Shown here: piece after piece, positions 44,167-53,075 of the stretch
Numbering within the stretch: the stretch's first letter is position 1
Layout of the letters: the number at the start of each line of letters is the position of its first letter
Assembly (NCBI GenBank): GCA_016288295.1
Contig: JAEEYV010000021.1
Location: 1-54,974, forward strand
Direction of reading: 5' to 3'
DNA from: Alphaproteobacteria bacterium
GTDB lineage: Bacteria > Pseudomonadota > Alphaproteobacteria > RF32 > CAG-239
Length of the DNA stretch: 54,974 nt
The notes under the pieces: generated by a model
Database searches by the model: none
What the model saw: the letters and a program-made list of their open reading frames with translations, nothing else
Told to the model about the DNA's origin: nothing
Program-made: the position numbers and the translations under genes

Positions 44167-44193
44167 TTGACACTTTTAGTGCCAGAGTATAAT
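44167..44193 (+). promoter_or_regulatory. Promoter of the OmpH/Skp-like gene
   Basis: A perfect TTGACA (44167-44172) and a perfect TATAAT (44188-44193) are 15 nt apart, shorter than the optimum. A small CACT-N3-AGTG inverted repeat lies in the spacer. Confidence 0.6.
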
Positions 44194-44227
44194 CTGGTGG
44201 TGAATTTAACATATTAGGGGAATGAAT

Positions 44228-44698
44228 ATGAACAAAACAGTTTATAGAGTTGTAATGATTGCAGCGATTGCTTTCGTTTTGGGCATTGGTGCTAAGGCAT
44301 TGATGTGCAAAGGCGGATCTTCAAGAATTGCCGTTGTTGATGTAAAGCAAGTTGTAAGCGAGTCTAAAGATGTTGCTGAGTTGAGAATGAAAAGTCAGGA
44401 ACGTGCTCAAGAATTGCAGGAATGGGTAAAACAAAAGACTGCAGAAATTGAGAAAAAAGCCGGCAATGATAAAAAGAAGGGCGCAGAATTAGCCGCAAAA
44501 TCTAATGAAGAGTTAGCTGCAAAACAACAAGCTATGCAAGAAGAATATGCAGCTGAGTTGCAAAAAATTGATGACAAGATTAGCGCCCAAATGGCAGATC
44601 TGGCAAAGAAAGAAGGTTTTGATATCGTATTTGCCAAAGAAGTCGTTTTAGAGGGCGGCATTGATATTACTGATAAAGTAATTGAAATGGTAAAATAA
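44228..44698 (+). CDS. OmpH/Skp-like periplasmic chaperone
   Basis: This 156-residue protein is of the OmpH/Skp family, which holds unfolded outer-membrane proteins in the periplasm. An N-terminal hydrophobic segment (about 7-25) acts as signal or anchor. Then comes the strand R-I-A-V-V-D-V, a long Lys/Glu/Ala-rich coiled coil at about 50-125, and the C-terminal strand F-D-I-V-F-A-K-E-V-V. The ATG at 44228 is preferred to one at 44222 because GGGGA is better spaced for it. It is not next to bamA or lpxD, where family members often sit. Confidence 0.82.
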   Translation: MNKTVYRVVMIAAIAFVLGIGAKALMCKGGSSRIAVVDVKQVVSESKDVAELRMKSQERAQELQEWVKQKTAEIEKKAGNDKKKGAELAAKSNEELAAKQQAMQEEYAAELQKIDDKISAQMADLAKKEGFDIVFAKEVVLEGGIDITDKVIEMVK

Positions 44699-44720
44699 TT
44701 TTCTGTGATTATTTTTTAAA

Positions 44721-44749
44721 AAAAGCTCCACCAAGTGGAGCTTTTTTTG
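44721..44749 (+). terminator. Terminator of the OmpH/Skp-like gene
   Basis: AAAAGCTCCAC pairs perfectly with GTGGAGCTTTT around a 3-nt loop, followed by T. Confidence 0.85.
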
Positions 44750-44816
44750 TTATATATATGTATTATTTATAAGATGTATTATAGTTGAATGTGTTAGTAG
44801 CTGTGAGGTTTATTAA

Positions 44817-45731
44817 GTGATAAAATTACTGATAATAGCTGTTGAGTGTGTACTGATTTGTCCGAAGCTAGTATTTGCAAACAATGCAGATAGTAGCCAA
44901 GCGATGGATTTTGGTACTGTCAGAGTGAGTAGTCCACAAAATGCGGCAACTATTGTGTTGGGTAGTGATGGTGAATATGGAACAAAGAGTAATATTGCTA
45001 CAAGCTCAGGTCAACGGAATGGCATTATGCGGTATACCGTTACTGAGTTTTGGTTATTTAATCGTACAATTACGGCAAGTACTGCTACAAATGGCTCGTT
45101 AGAATGTAGTACACCTGCTACTTGTTCGGGGTGCAGTGTAACATTTGATAATATGAGTGTTAATCCGACATCGCAAAGTATGAGCCTTATTAATAATAAT
45201 AAAAATTTTAATTATGGAGGTAGATTGAATATTCCTGCTAACTGTGGTTACGGAACTTTTAGTGGTTCGTTAGCAGTTAGTTATTCGTATAACGGTGAGA
45301 GTACTTTCGGTACATTACCTGTAAATTTGGTTATAGATCCGCAGCCGGTTAATGTGCAGAGTACACAAGATTTGAGTTTTGGAGCGGTGTTATCAACAGT
45401 AACGCATGATGTGGTGGTTAGTCCTAACGGGAGCAGGCAGAGTTCTGCGTACGTGATTAATGATTCTTCCTATCCTCCGACTAACGGAATTATAAAAATA
45501 TCTAAAGAAGAAGCCGGTTCACGTACGGTAACTGTTGCGGTTGACAGCCAGACAAGTATATCTAACGGCGGAACTTCTCTGACGGTTGATTTGGTAACCG
45601 ATTTGCCGACTTCAAGTATTACATTGACAAGTAAAGATACGTATATAAACGTAGGCGGAACATTGCATGTTACTCAAGGAGCCCCTGCCGGCGAATATAA
45701 TGGTACGTACAGGATTGAGGTTACATATTAA
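44817..45731 (+). CDS. Secreted protein with two DUF4402 domains
   Basis: This 304-residue protein has a signal peptide (hydrophobic to about residue 18, cleavage near V-F-A) and two DUF4402-like beta domains, at about 28-165 and 180-304. Each starts with an F-G pattern (M-D-F-G-T-V and L-S-F-G-A-V) and ends with alternating strands (A-V-S-Y-S-Y-N-G and Y-R-I-E-V-T-Y). Three Cys cluster at about 98-108. Such proteins are often found with pilus or surface adhesin genes. The start is a GTG with GAGG upstream. A bidirectional terminator follows. Confidence 0.78.
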   Translation: MIKLLIIAVECVLICPKLVFANNADSSQAMDFGTVRVSSPQNAATIVLGSDGEYGTKSNIATSSGQRNGIMRYTVTEFWLFNRTITASTATNGSLECSTPATCSGCSVTFDNMSVNPTSQSMSLINNNKNFNYGGRLNIPANCGYGTFSGSLAVSYSYNGESTFGTLPVNLVIDPQPVNVQSTQDLSFGAVLSTVTHDVVVSPNGSRQSSAYVINDSSYPPTNGIIKISKEEAGSRTVTVAVDSQTSISNGGTSLTVDLVTDLPTSSITLTSKDTYINVGGTLHVTQGAPAGEYNGTYRIEVTY

Positions 45732-45760
45732 AAAAAAGCCCCGAGTTCGGGGCTTTTTTT
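45731..45760. terminator. Bidirectional terminator between the DUF4402 gene and accC
   Basis: An A run, GCCCCGA, a 3-nt loop, CGGGGC and a T run form a symmetric hairpin usable from both directions. Confidence 0.85.
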
Positions 45761-47108
45761 ATTTTTCGGAAGTGTTTTTCTTCATGTGTTGTTCCAGCCA
45801 ATGGATGTTGTACATTCCGTCAATAAATTCTGACTGGGAAATAATTTCCTGATGAAGCGGAATTGTGGTTGAAACACCATCGATTACAAATTCTTCCAAT
45901 GCTCGACGTAAACGCATGAGTGCAGAGTTGCGGGTTTGACCATGAACTATCAATTTGGCAATCATGCTGTCATAAAACGGAGGAATTGTGTAGCCGGAAT
46001 AAATTTCAGAATCTACACGCACACCAAGTCCGCCGGGAGCATGCCATTCGGTAATGGTTCCGGGGCAGGGAGCAAATGTGTTAGGATCTTCAGCATTAAT
46101 ACGACATTCAATAGCGTGGCCGTTGAAGTGGATATCCTTTTGCTCGTACCCGAGAGCGGCACCGCTGGCGATACGAATTTGTTCACGGACAATGTCTATC
46201 CCGCTGACAGCTTCAGTAACCGGATGTTCTACCTGCAGGCGGGTGTTCATCTCCAAAAAGTAGAATTTGCCGTTTTCAAACAAAAATTCTAACGTGCCGG
46301 CATTAAAGTATCCGATTTTGGCAATCGCTTTGCGGACAATTTCGCCGATTTGTTCTCTTTGCTCCTGATTGAGAGCCGGAGAAGGGCTTTCTTCAATAAC
46401 TTTTTGGTTGTTGCGTTGGATTGAGCAATCACGCTCGCCTAAATGAACAACATTGCCATATTTGTCGGCTAAGATTTGCATTTCGATATGGCGAGGATGT
46501 TGGAGATATTTTTCCATATAAACAACATCGGTCGGAAAAGCAGCTTTGGCTTCAGCACGAGCCATTTTGTAGGCTTCTTCGATATCGTCTTCACTGAAAG
46601 CAATTTTCATGCCTTTGCCGCCGCCACCGTCTTTGGCTTTAATAATAACAGGGTAACCGATTTCTTTAGCCCATTTTTTGGCGTCTTCAAGCGTATCCAA
46701 AGACGGAGAACCCGGGGTTACGGGAATGCCGGCTTCAATAGCGGCTTGACGAGCGGTGATTTTGTCGCCCATTTTGCGCATTTGTGCAGGAGACGGACCA
46801 ATGAAGGTGATGCCGTGGGATTCAACCATTTCAGCAAAATCGGCATTTTCGGATAAAAAGCCAAAACCGGGATGAATTGCATCGGCACCGGTAATTAATG
46901 CGGCGGAAATGATTGCGGATTTATTTAAATAAGAATCAGTCGAACGGGACGGACCGATACAAACGGCCTCGTCAGCAAGTCTTACGTGCATAGCTTTGGC
47001 ATCGGCTTCAGAGTGAACGGCAACGGTATGAATACCCATTTCTCTGCAAGCACGATGAATACGCAGGGCAATTTCGCCACGATTTGCAATTAAAACTTTT
47101 TCAAACAT
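45759..47108 (-). CDS. accC: Acetyl-CoA carboxylase, biotin carboxylase subunit
   Basis: This 449-residue enzyme carboxylates biotin on AccB using ATP and bicarbonate, the first step of fatty-acid synthesis. The N-terminal V-L-I-A-N-R-G-E-I-A fold, the Gly-rich ATP loop G-G-G-G-K-G-M at about 163-169, the H-P-R-H-I-E-M-Q segment near 209 and the metal/biotin site E-M-N-T-R-L-Q-V-E-H (about 288-297) are all present. The ATG at 47108 gives the canonical start and has AGGAAA upstream; longer forms are unsupported. It lies 19 nt after accB, in the same operon. Confidence 0.97.
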   Translation of the reverse strand: MFEKVLIANRGEIALRIHRACREMGIHTVAVHSEADAKAMHVRLADEAVCIGPSRSTDSYLNKSAIISAALITGADAIHPGFGFLSENADFAEMVESHGITFIGPSPAQMRKMGDKITARQAAIEAGIPVTPGSPSLDTLEDAKKWAKEIGYPVIIKAKDGGGGKGMKIAFSEDDIEEAYKMARAEAKAAFPTDVVYMEKYLQHPRHIEMQILADKYGNVVHLGERDCSIQRNNQKVIEESPSPALNQEQREQIGEIVRKAIAKIGYFNAGTLEFLFENGKFYFLEMNTRLQVEHPVTEAVSGIDIVREQIRIASGAALGYEQKDIHFNGHAIECRINAEDPNTFAPCPGTITEWHAPGGLGVRVDSEIYSGYTIPPFYDSMIAKLIVHGQTRNSALMRLRRALEEFVIDGVSTTIPLHQEIISQSEFIDGMYNIHWLEQHMKKNTSEK

Positions 47109-47127
47109 AACATGTTTCCTAAAGTTA

Positions 47128-47595
47128 TTATTCAATAACGACCAGCGGTTCGCCAAATTCAACAGGATCGCCGCTTTCTACCAAAATTTTGGTAACTCTA
47201 CCGCCTTGGTGAGCTTTTACTGGGTTAAAGGTTTTCATGGCCTCAATTAGGCATACGGTATCACCTTCGCTGACGGTATCACCGATTTTGACATAATTAG
47301 CAGAATTAGGATCGCTTGAGAGATAAACAACCCCGACCATAGGTGATTTTACGCAGCCGGGCAGAGTTGATACGTCAACGTCTTCAGCTATCGGAGCCGA
47401 ATTTGCCGGAGTCTGTGGGGCGGGTGCAACAACAGTCGGTTCTGCAACGGGAGCCGGGCAGGCAGTTGCTGTAGTACGCGACTTTACCAACGAAACGCGA
47501 AAATTCTCAGTTTCATATTCGAGTTCGGCAAGACCATTCTTGTCGAGTATCTCGGCTAATTTGTTGACTATTTTAGTATCAATAGGATTTGCCAT
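47128..47595 (-). CDS. accB: Biotin carboxyl carrier protein
   Basis: This 155-residue protein carries the biotin of acetyl-CoA carboxylase. The C-terminal biotinyl domain (about 80-155) has the biotin-acceptor Lys at 121 in E-A-M-K-T-F-N. An Ala/Pro-rich flexible linker lies at about 45-75. The N-terminal 35 residues form the helical part that contacts AccC. Length is normal. It is the first gene of the accB-accC operon, with GGA-type purines ahead of the ATG. The 230-nt gap upstream, shared with a divergent gene, is very AT-rich and holds no other gene. Confidence 0.96.
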   Translation of the reverse strand: MANPIDTKIVNKLAEILDKNGLAELEYETENFRVSLVKSRTTATACPAPVAEPTVVAPAPQTPANSAPIAEDVDVSTLPGCVKSPMVGVVYLSSDPNSANYVKIGDTVSEGDTVCLIEAMKTFNPVKAHQGGRVTKILVESGDPVEFGEPLVVIE

Positions 47596-47824
47596 TCCTT
47601 TTCTCTCTATAAAATTAAAACAACTGTTTCTGTTTGTACTCCAATTTGAAATTTAAAACAACAAAAATATGCAAAAAAATGCATTTTTTGGGGCAAAAAT
47701 GTGCAAAAATTGCCATTTTTTGATGATTTTTAGTGTTTTTTAAAAATTTGAAAAATTGAAGTGGTGGACATAATTGGAATTTTATGGTAAAAATATGTAT
47801 ATAAGTTGTGTTACCGGAGGAATA

Positions 47825-49774
47825 ATGAAAAAAAGTGAAGCATATGATTGGCTGTCAATATTTGCGAATGAAAATGATTTGACGTTTGAAGACTGTTATT
47901 ACGGATATCAGAATTTTGATAAGGCTTTGGATGAGTATCCGGATTTATCACGTTATGTACTAAGTGCTGTCAGGAGTTCTTTAAGAGCAAAAGGTTTTAA
48001 CTCAGATACTATGCCGGGTGCAGTCAAATGCTTTTGTAAAGCGGCAAAAAATGTTGAGGAGCATAAATTAAAAGAAGAGTATGAACAGGCGTTATCATTT
48101 AATGATGTTTTTGCTATGCGCTGTATTCCGGGTTTGTTGGAAACGTATCCTGAATTGGCAAATTATTTTTTTGATAAGATTTTAGAAAATATTGAGCGTT
48201 GTGATGCAAATCATATGCATGTTTATGGAACGGCAGCAGTAAAGTCGATATTGGTAACAAATAATAATGTCGATGGAATGCTTAAAAGGGCAATGGATAA
48301 TGAAAAAATAAATAAAACAATTTATGAAAATGCTTATGAAATATATAATGTACATCCAGAATTAGAGCAAATGCTGATGACGTTTCTGAAAAGTAATCTG
48401 ACTTCAAAAAATTATAATCATTTTTATCAAAATTTGGCGTATATGGGGATTTGTAATTTAGGTGCTGATGAAAATACGGTGTATATTGATGATAGCAGAC
48501 CAATTGATGAAACAATGCCAGAGAAATGTTTGGTATTAATGGAAGAACATGTAACAGATGAATCACAAAATTGTAATGCTCTTGCGGAATTATATCGAAG
48601 TGCCGGAAGAATGTTAAAGATTTTTCCAAAATACGAGATGAGAATTAAGGCTTTGATTAACAAAGGACTTGAACACCCAAATAATAGTAAAATATCACAA
48701 AAAGTGGCATATGAAACTTTGGGTGAACATGAAAAATTGCGTAGTAAGATTACAGTTTATAAAAGAAGAGAAACAAGTGATGAGTGCCCATATGGAATTG
48801 AACGTGTCGAGAAACTTGATAGTCATAAGCCACGTGTGTTGGTGTTGGGTGGTGATGCCGTACGTTATGAAAGGCAATTAAACGGTTATTTAGGGGAAAT
48901 TTATCGTTTAATGGAAGCGCATGGTTTACAAGATCAGGTTAATATCTATGGTGTGGTTTATGATTTTGGAGAATATATGGATGTTAACTGGTCACGAACA
49001 AAAATGATGCATGACTATCATCGTGATGTCGGCGATAAGGAACTTAATGAAGAAACAAAAGATCCTAAATATATAAAAGATATTTTTAATGATTTTATTG
49101 AGCCATGTTTATGTGATAACGGGCAAAGGTTTAGCGATAAACAAGCGGTCGAGAATATAAGAAAATTGCAGATATTTGCTCATTGTCATGGAGCTTATAC
49201 GGCATTAAAACTTGAAGAAATGATGCAGGCTAGGATGGAAGAACTAAAATATAGTGCTGAAAGCAGAGAATATATTCAAAAACAGTTGTTAATTGTATCA
49301 CAGTCACCATATTGTCCGCTTGGTGTTTCAAAATCAACGATGATTTCGTTTGCCTCTGCTTGGGATATGGAAATTGATCATTGTAATCTTTTTGAAAAAA
49401 GTATGCGCTCGATAATTGAAGCTGAAAATATTCCATTGTGCTATTTTCCAGATGAACGGGGAAATTTGTTTTTGACAGATAGAATGGGATATGGTTGTGA
49501 TGACCACAACTTTTTTGGTTTTGTTCCCAGTTCAATGCATAGTGAAGATGCCTCAAAAATGCTTGTTATGGAAGGAAATGCCTTAATCAATGGCGTAAAG
49601 AATGCGCTTGAAAGTACAGGTGAATTGGGAACAGTTAAGGATTTGGTGAGCGGGGAAGGACAAGAAGCTCAATGGTTTGATGAGGCTTATGAAAATGGCA
49701 TAAAGCTTTACAACAAAATGTATGCGATTGCCATGGGGGTTGCAAAATATAGATCTGATCACAAAAAAAGATGA
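47825..49774 (+). CDS. Unknown 649-aa protein, possible alpha/beta hydrolase
   Basis: This 649-residue protein has no signal peptide or membrane segment. Residues about 1-320 are helical with repeat-like spacing of acidic and hydrophobic residues. From about 335 (R-V-L-V-L-G-G-D-A) it looks like an alpha/beta fold. A nucleophile-elbow-like I-F-A-H-C-H-G-A-Y is at about 450-458, followed by a helix as in lipases and dienelactone hydrolases but with Cys in the nucleophile position. A later D-D-H-N-F-F-G could supply the His. GGAGG precedes the ATG at 47825. Activity is inferred, not shown; no family is recognised. Confidence 0.65.
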   Translation: MKKSEAYDWLSIFANENDLTFEDCYYGYQNFDKALDEYPDLSRYVLSAVRSSLRAKGFNSDTMPGAVKCFCKAAKNVEEHKLKEEYEQALSFNDVFAMRCIPGLLETYPELANYFFDKILENIERCDANHMHVYGTAAVKSILVTNNNVDGMLKRAMDNEKINKTIYENAYEIYNVHPELEQMLMTFLKSNLTSKNYNHFYQNLAYMGICNLGADENTVYIDDSRPIDETMPEKCLVLMEEHVTDESQNCNALAELYRSAGRMLKIFPKYEMRIKALINKGLEHPNNSKISQKVAYETLGEHEKLRSKITVYKRRETSDECPYGIERVEKLDSHKPRVLVLGGDAVRYERQLNGYLGEIYRLMEAHGLQDQVNIYGVVYDFGEYMDVNWSRTKMMHDYHRDVGDKELNEETKDPKYIKDIFNDFIEPCLCDNGQRFSDKQAVENIRKLQIFAHCHGAYTALKLEEMMQARMEELKYSAESREYIQKQLLIVSQSPYCPLGVSKSTMISFASAWDMEIDHCNLFEKSMRSIIEAENIPLCYFPDERGNLFLTDRMGYGCDDHNFFGFVPSSMHSEDASKMLVMEGNALINGVKNALESTGELGTVKDLVSGEGQEAQWFDEAYENGIKLYNKMYAIAMGVAKYRSDHKKR

Positions 49775-49822
49775 GCTTTTACAAGTAATTAGCAAAAAAA
49801 TAAATAAAATGCAAAAATATGC

Positions 49823-49851
49823 TGGACAATGTGTAAAATATACATTATAAA
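49823..49851 (+). promoter_or_regulatory. Promoter of tRNA-Phe
   Basis: TGGACA (49823-49828), a 17-nt spacer and TATAAA (49846-49851) lie about 16 nt before the tRNA. Confidence 0.55.
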
Positions 49852-49866
49852 CGGTTGCGTTAACCT

Positions 49867-49942
<76 letters not shown>

Positions 49943-49946
49943 TCTC

Positions 49947-49978
49947 AAAGCCCTGTAAATCAGGGCTTTTGTTTTTTT
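49947..49978 (+). terminator. Terminator of tRNA-Phe
   Basis: AAAGCCCTG pairs with CAGGGCTTT around a 5-nt loop, followed by TTGTTTTTTT. Confidence 0.85.
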
Positions 49979-49986
49979 ATAGCATA

Positions 49987-50532
49987 TTAGTGGTGTTGCA
50001 TCTTAATGGTATTGGTACTACCGCCATTTTTACAATTACTAGCAATAAGTGAAAAATCGCTTGTTATAGTATTATTTATCGTATATATTTCCAGTGGGTT
50101 ATTATCATTATATCCCCAATCGGTAGTAATGAGCATACCACAGGCCTCTGCAGGGATATTAGTAATTGTTATGAAAAATTTGGTTGGGGTAGTACCATAT
50201 GTATTAATCGTAACATCACCGCCATATGAATTTTTGATTTGATTAGGATCGAATGTACCACTACTGGTAATGACTTTCATGTTATCATCCACTAAACTTA
50301 GGTTAATTGCAACTGAATTGGTTAATCCGGCGTAGTTGGGCTGATTGGCATAAGCAGCTCGAGTATTAGCAACCAAAAGCGACATTTGTTCAAGCAATTT
50401 GGTTTGTTTATGTTTGGCCATGGCTTTAGAATATCCGGCAATACCGGCAACAGACAAAACGCCGATTATGGCCAATACACCAAGCATTTCAACCATTGAG
50501 CGACCGGATTGTTGTGAACCAAGCTTAAACAT
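49987..50532 (-). CDS. Type IV prepilin-like protein
   Basis: This 181-residue protein has a class III (prepilin) signal. A 10-residue leader ends in S-G, followed by the mature start R-S-M-V-E-M-L with the conserved Glu at +5. A hydrophobic helix then runs G-V-L-A-I-I-G-V-L-S-V-A-G. The remainder is a polar, beta-rich head with two Cys near the C-terminal end that could form a disulfide loop. The start at 50532 is chosen because it gives a normal leader length; a longer in-frame ATG start exists. No prepilin peptidase or assembly genes are nearby, so this is an orphan pilin or pseudopilin. Confidence 0.82.
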   Translation of the reverse strand: MFKLGSQQSGRSMVEMLGVLAIIGVLSVAGIAGYSKAMAKHKQTKLLEQMSLLVANTRAAYANQPNYAGLTNSVAINLSLVDDNMKVITSSGTFDPNQIKNSYGGDVTINTYGTTPTKFFITITNIPAEACGMLITTDWGYNDNNPLEIYTINNTITSDFSLIASNCKNGGSTNTIKMQHH

Positions 50533-50600
50533 ATCATAACTTTCTATAATTATATGACCTGTGTTGTTATTATACATCCTTAAGGTAAGAATATCAATAT

Positions 50601-51725
50601 TTATTGTTTAAGTTGTTTTTTTGTTTTTTTGATACGGATACCAAAAATGTAGATTTTAGTATAATTAGGGGTTTTAACTTGTTTATACCACCAATTGCCG
50701 GTAACGGTTTTTTGATGTTGAGATACGGCTTTGTTAAGGCGAGCTATTGTTTTTTGTAATTTTTTATTTTCTTTTAGAATTTCGGTATTTTTTTGTTGTA
50801 AATTGTGAATGGTATTGCGGTATGGAATTCCTTGCCAATTTCTGGGATCTTTATTGAAAGGGTGATTGCCATTTTCAATAACATTTATGAGCCATTGTTC
50901 AAATTTTTGTTTATGTTCAAAGTCAAAATCAGGTTGCATCGGGTTTTCACACAACATAGCTAGGTATTTATCAGGATCATTATCAAGCTCTTTTATGCGA
51001 TTAATGACGGCATCCATGTCATTGTCATAATCATTGCAATTAATAAATGCTTTTGGATTATAATCGCGTGTTACGAGCGGATTGCCCCAATAAATCGGAA
51101 TTGAAAAGGCTTGAAAAGGTTGAGGGAGTTTTTCGGTAGTATAGCCATTAGAGCGTGAATTTTCAAAAGCTATGGTAAATTTGTATTTTTTCAAAAACTC
51201 AATTTTGCTTTCCCATTGACCGGTACCAAAACGAGGAACAAGGTCTTCGGCTGTCATATTGTTTAAAATTTTTCCGGGACAATCAATATGCTTATATTCC
51301 ATAAGTTTTTTGCAAAATTCTTGGCGTAAAACGGCGCCTTCACCGCTGGTGGCATTAGAATATATAAAATTACAAAAACGGCGGTTGAAAAAGCTGTTGT
51401 CAACTGATGTACGGTCAGTAACATTAATACTTGGTGCTGCACGCAAATAACGTATGTAACGATTGCCAAAATCTATATAGTCAAATCCGGTGCCGTAGTC
51501 ACATTCATTAAAATTAGGAATAATATTTTCGTTATTAATAAATATTTTGGTGCAGTTGTATTTTTGATATTCTGTTCCAAAACTGGAATAAAATAGAAAA
51601 TCAGGATCATCGGAAATAACCACGTTATAATGTTGCTATAAAATTTTTATAAACGGATTGGATTGTGGATTGAGTAATTTAGTGAAATCACAAAAATTGA
51701 TTTTTATTGTTTTTTTATTTTCCAT
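50601..51725 (-). pseudogene. Alpha-1,3-fucosyltransferase (GT10) interrupted by an in-frame TAG
   Basis: The frame encodes a GT10 fucosyltransferase, which adds fucose from GDP-fucose to surface glycans. The core motif F-A-F-E-N-S followed by G-Y-x-T-E-K and I-P-I-Y-W-G is intact. The reading frame begins at an ATG at 51725 with GAGGTG upstream and runs 29 codons matching the expected N-terminus. It meets TAG at 51638-51636, then continues in the same frame (Q-H-Y-N-V-V-I-S-D-D-P-D) to 50601. The region after the stop is otherwise open, so the damage is one codon. A GTG at 51623 could restart translation but would remove the first strand. The tail has the I-Y-I-F-G-I-R-I motif shared with the other glycosyltransferases. 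Confidence 0.8.
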
Positions 51726-51797
51726 AACAGCACCTCTATTTGCAGAATATATAAAATTGTAGCCGGTGTCAAAGAATTTAATACAGATATAACGAAC

Positions 51798-51831
51798 CCC
51801 TGCGGTCCTTTGAGGGACGGCAGGGGTTTGC
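51798..51831 (-). terminator. Hairpin downstream of the 50-aa gene
   Basis: AACCCCTGCGGTCC pairs imperfectly with GGGACGGCAGGGGTT. It lies just past the stop of the 51.8-kb gene on the minus strand, with only a short T-rich tail. Confidence 0.5.
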
Positions 51832-51833
51832 GA

Positions 51834-51986
51834 TTAGTGGATAGAACCTCCTCCTGAATGAGGCTTGTCAAACTTTTTCTTGATAGCCGGCCAATCGGCG
51901 GCGGTTACAAGGTCAGCTACTGTTAGTCCGCTTGATTTAAGCTGCTGCCTAACATGTTCGAGAACAGTTTCCTGATGTTTTGTCAT
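51834..51986 (-). CDS. Small protein (50 aa), no Shine-Dalgarno
   Basis: This 50-residue protein is polar, with a helical N-terminal half (E-T-V-L-E-H-V-R-Q-Q-L) and a Gly/Ser/His tail. No family is recognised. The ATG at 51986 is preceded on the minus strand by TTGACA, 17 nt and TATTTA, then a leader with TTATTATTAAAC and no Shine-Dalgarno sequence. That matches the unusual gene class exactly. An in-frame start further upstream would begin inside the leader and is rejected. A hairpin follows the stop. Confidence 0.55.
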   Translation of the reverse strand: MTKHQETVLEHVRQQLKSSGLTVADLVTAADWPAIKKKFDKPHSGGGSIH

Positions 51987-52021
51987 AATAAATCTGTTTA
52001 ATAATAAAAGAACATTTCTGC

Positions 52022-52050
52022 TAAATATCACATTGTAATATCGTTGTCAA
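52022..52050 (-). promoter_or_regulatory. Promoter of the 50-aa gene (Shine-Dalgarno-less class)
   Basis: On the minus strand, a perfect TTGACA (52050-52045), a 17-nt spacer and TATTTA (52027-52022) are followed by a leader of about 35-40 nt. Confidence 0.55.
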
Positions 52051-52102
52051 TATTTTTTGTCAAAAAGTATAACCCAAAACAAGTTAATAGATGATTTTGT
52101 AA

Positions 52103-52990
52103 TTATGAAATTGCTTTGCGTAAAATTCCGTCGGCTTGTTTTAAGAGTTGTTCGGCCTGCTCAAAATTACATTTTTTTGTGGCCATAACACAGGCGATTT
52201 TAACATTGTTATTGCTTTGGCGAAGATAATTTACGGCATCTTTTTCGTTTATTCCGGTAATTTCGGATACAAAGCGGATTGCTCGTTGTTGGAGTTTTTC
52301 GTTCAAAACTCGCAAGTCTATCATATAATTTTGATAAGTTTTACCAATACGAATCATTGCCCCGGTTGAAAGCATGTTTAAAATCATTTTTTGTGCGGTA
52401 CCCGATTTCATGCGAGAGGAGCCGGTAATAACTTCTTCTCCAACAATCGGGTTGATGAAAATATCAGCAAATTTTTTAATTAAGGCATCGGGATTTGAGG
52501 TTATGGCAATGGTTTTGCAACCGATTTTTTGAGCTTGTTCCATTATAGTCATAACATAACGTGGAGAGCCGTTTGCTGATATACCAACAATAACGTCTTT
52601 GGATGTGGGGGCAAAATCTTTAAGATCTTGGAGTGCCATTTCAGCGCTATCTTCAGCGTTTTCGACAGACAGGCGCAAGGCTTCGTCTCCGCCGGCAATA
52701 TAACCGCAAACCATGCCGTGTTCCACACCAAAAGTCGGCCAACATTCAGAGGCATCAAGTACACCAATACGACCGGATGTGCCGGCGCCAAAATAGGCCA
52801 GTCTTCCTCCATTGATAAAAGCTTGAGCAATGGTTTCAACGGCATCGGCAATTTGGGGTAATACTTTTTGAATAGCCGGAGCAACTTTTAGGTCTTCATG
52901 GTTGATGGCGGTAACAATCTGGAGAGATGACATAAGGTCAATGTCTTTGGTGTCGGGGTTGCTTTTTTCGGTTAAACTAATGCTTGACAT
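52103..52990 (-). CDS. murQ: N-acetylmuramic acid 6-phosphate etherase
   Basis: This 295-residue enzyme cleaves the lactyl ether of MurNAc-6-phosphate to give GlcNAc-6-phosphate, which NagA then uses. A SIS (sugar isomerase) fold is evident. Landmarks include the N-terminal T-E-K-S-N-P segment, G-A-G-T-S-G-R-I-G-V-L-D-A-S-E-C near 69-84 (catalytic Glu 83), G-I-S-A-N-G-S-P near 136, and the S-S-R-M-K-S-G-T-A-Q-K segment near 192-202. AAAGGA lies before the ATG. It is transcribed alone. No anhydro-MurNAc kinase gene (anmK) is in the window. Confidence 0.95.
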   Translation of the reverse strand: MSSISLTEKSNPDTKDIDLMSSLQIVTAINHEDLKVAPAIQKVLPQIADAVETIAQAFINGGRLAYFGAGTSGRIGVLDASECWPTFGVEHGMVCGYIAGGDEALRLSVENAEDSAEMALQDLKDFAPTSKDVIVGISANGSPRYVMTIMEQAQKIGCKTIAITSNPDALIKKFADIFINPIVGEEVITGSSRMKSGTAQKMILNMLSTGAMIRIGKTYQNYMIDLRVLNEKLQQRAIRFVSEITGINEKDAVNYLRQSNNNVKIACVMATKKCNFEQAEQLLKQADGILRKAIS

Positions 52991-53075
52991 ATCAAATCCT
53001 TTATATTGTTATACTTGATTTTAAGATGAAAAAATTAAAAAAATGTTGAGATGAGCCGATTTATTTGGGGCAAAA

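Noticed and set aside
47674..47689. Palindrome AAAAAATGCATTTTTT between accB and the 649-aa gene
   Set aside because: It is symmetric, but in such an AT-rich intergenic region A-tract palindromes are expected by chance and no promoter frames it.
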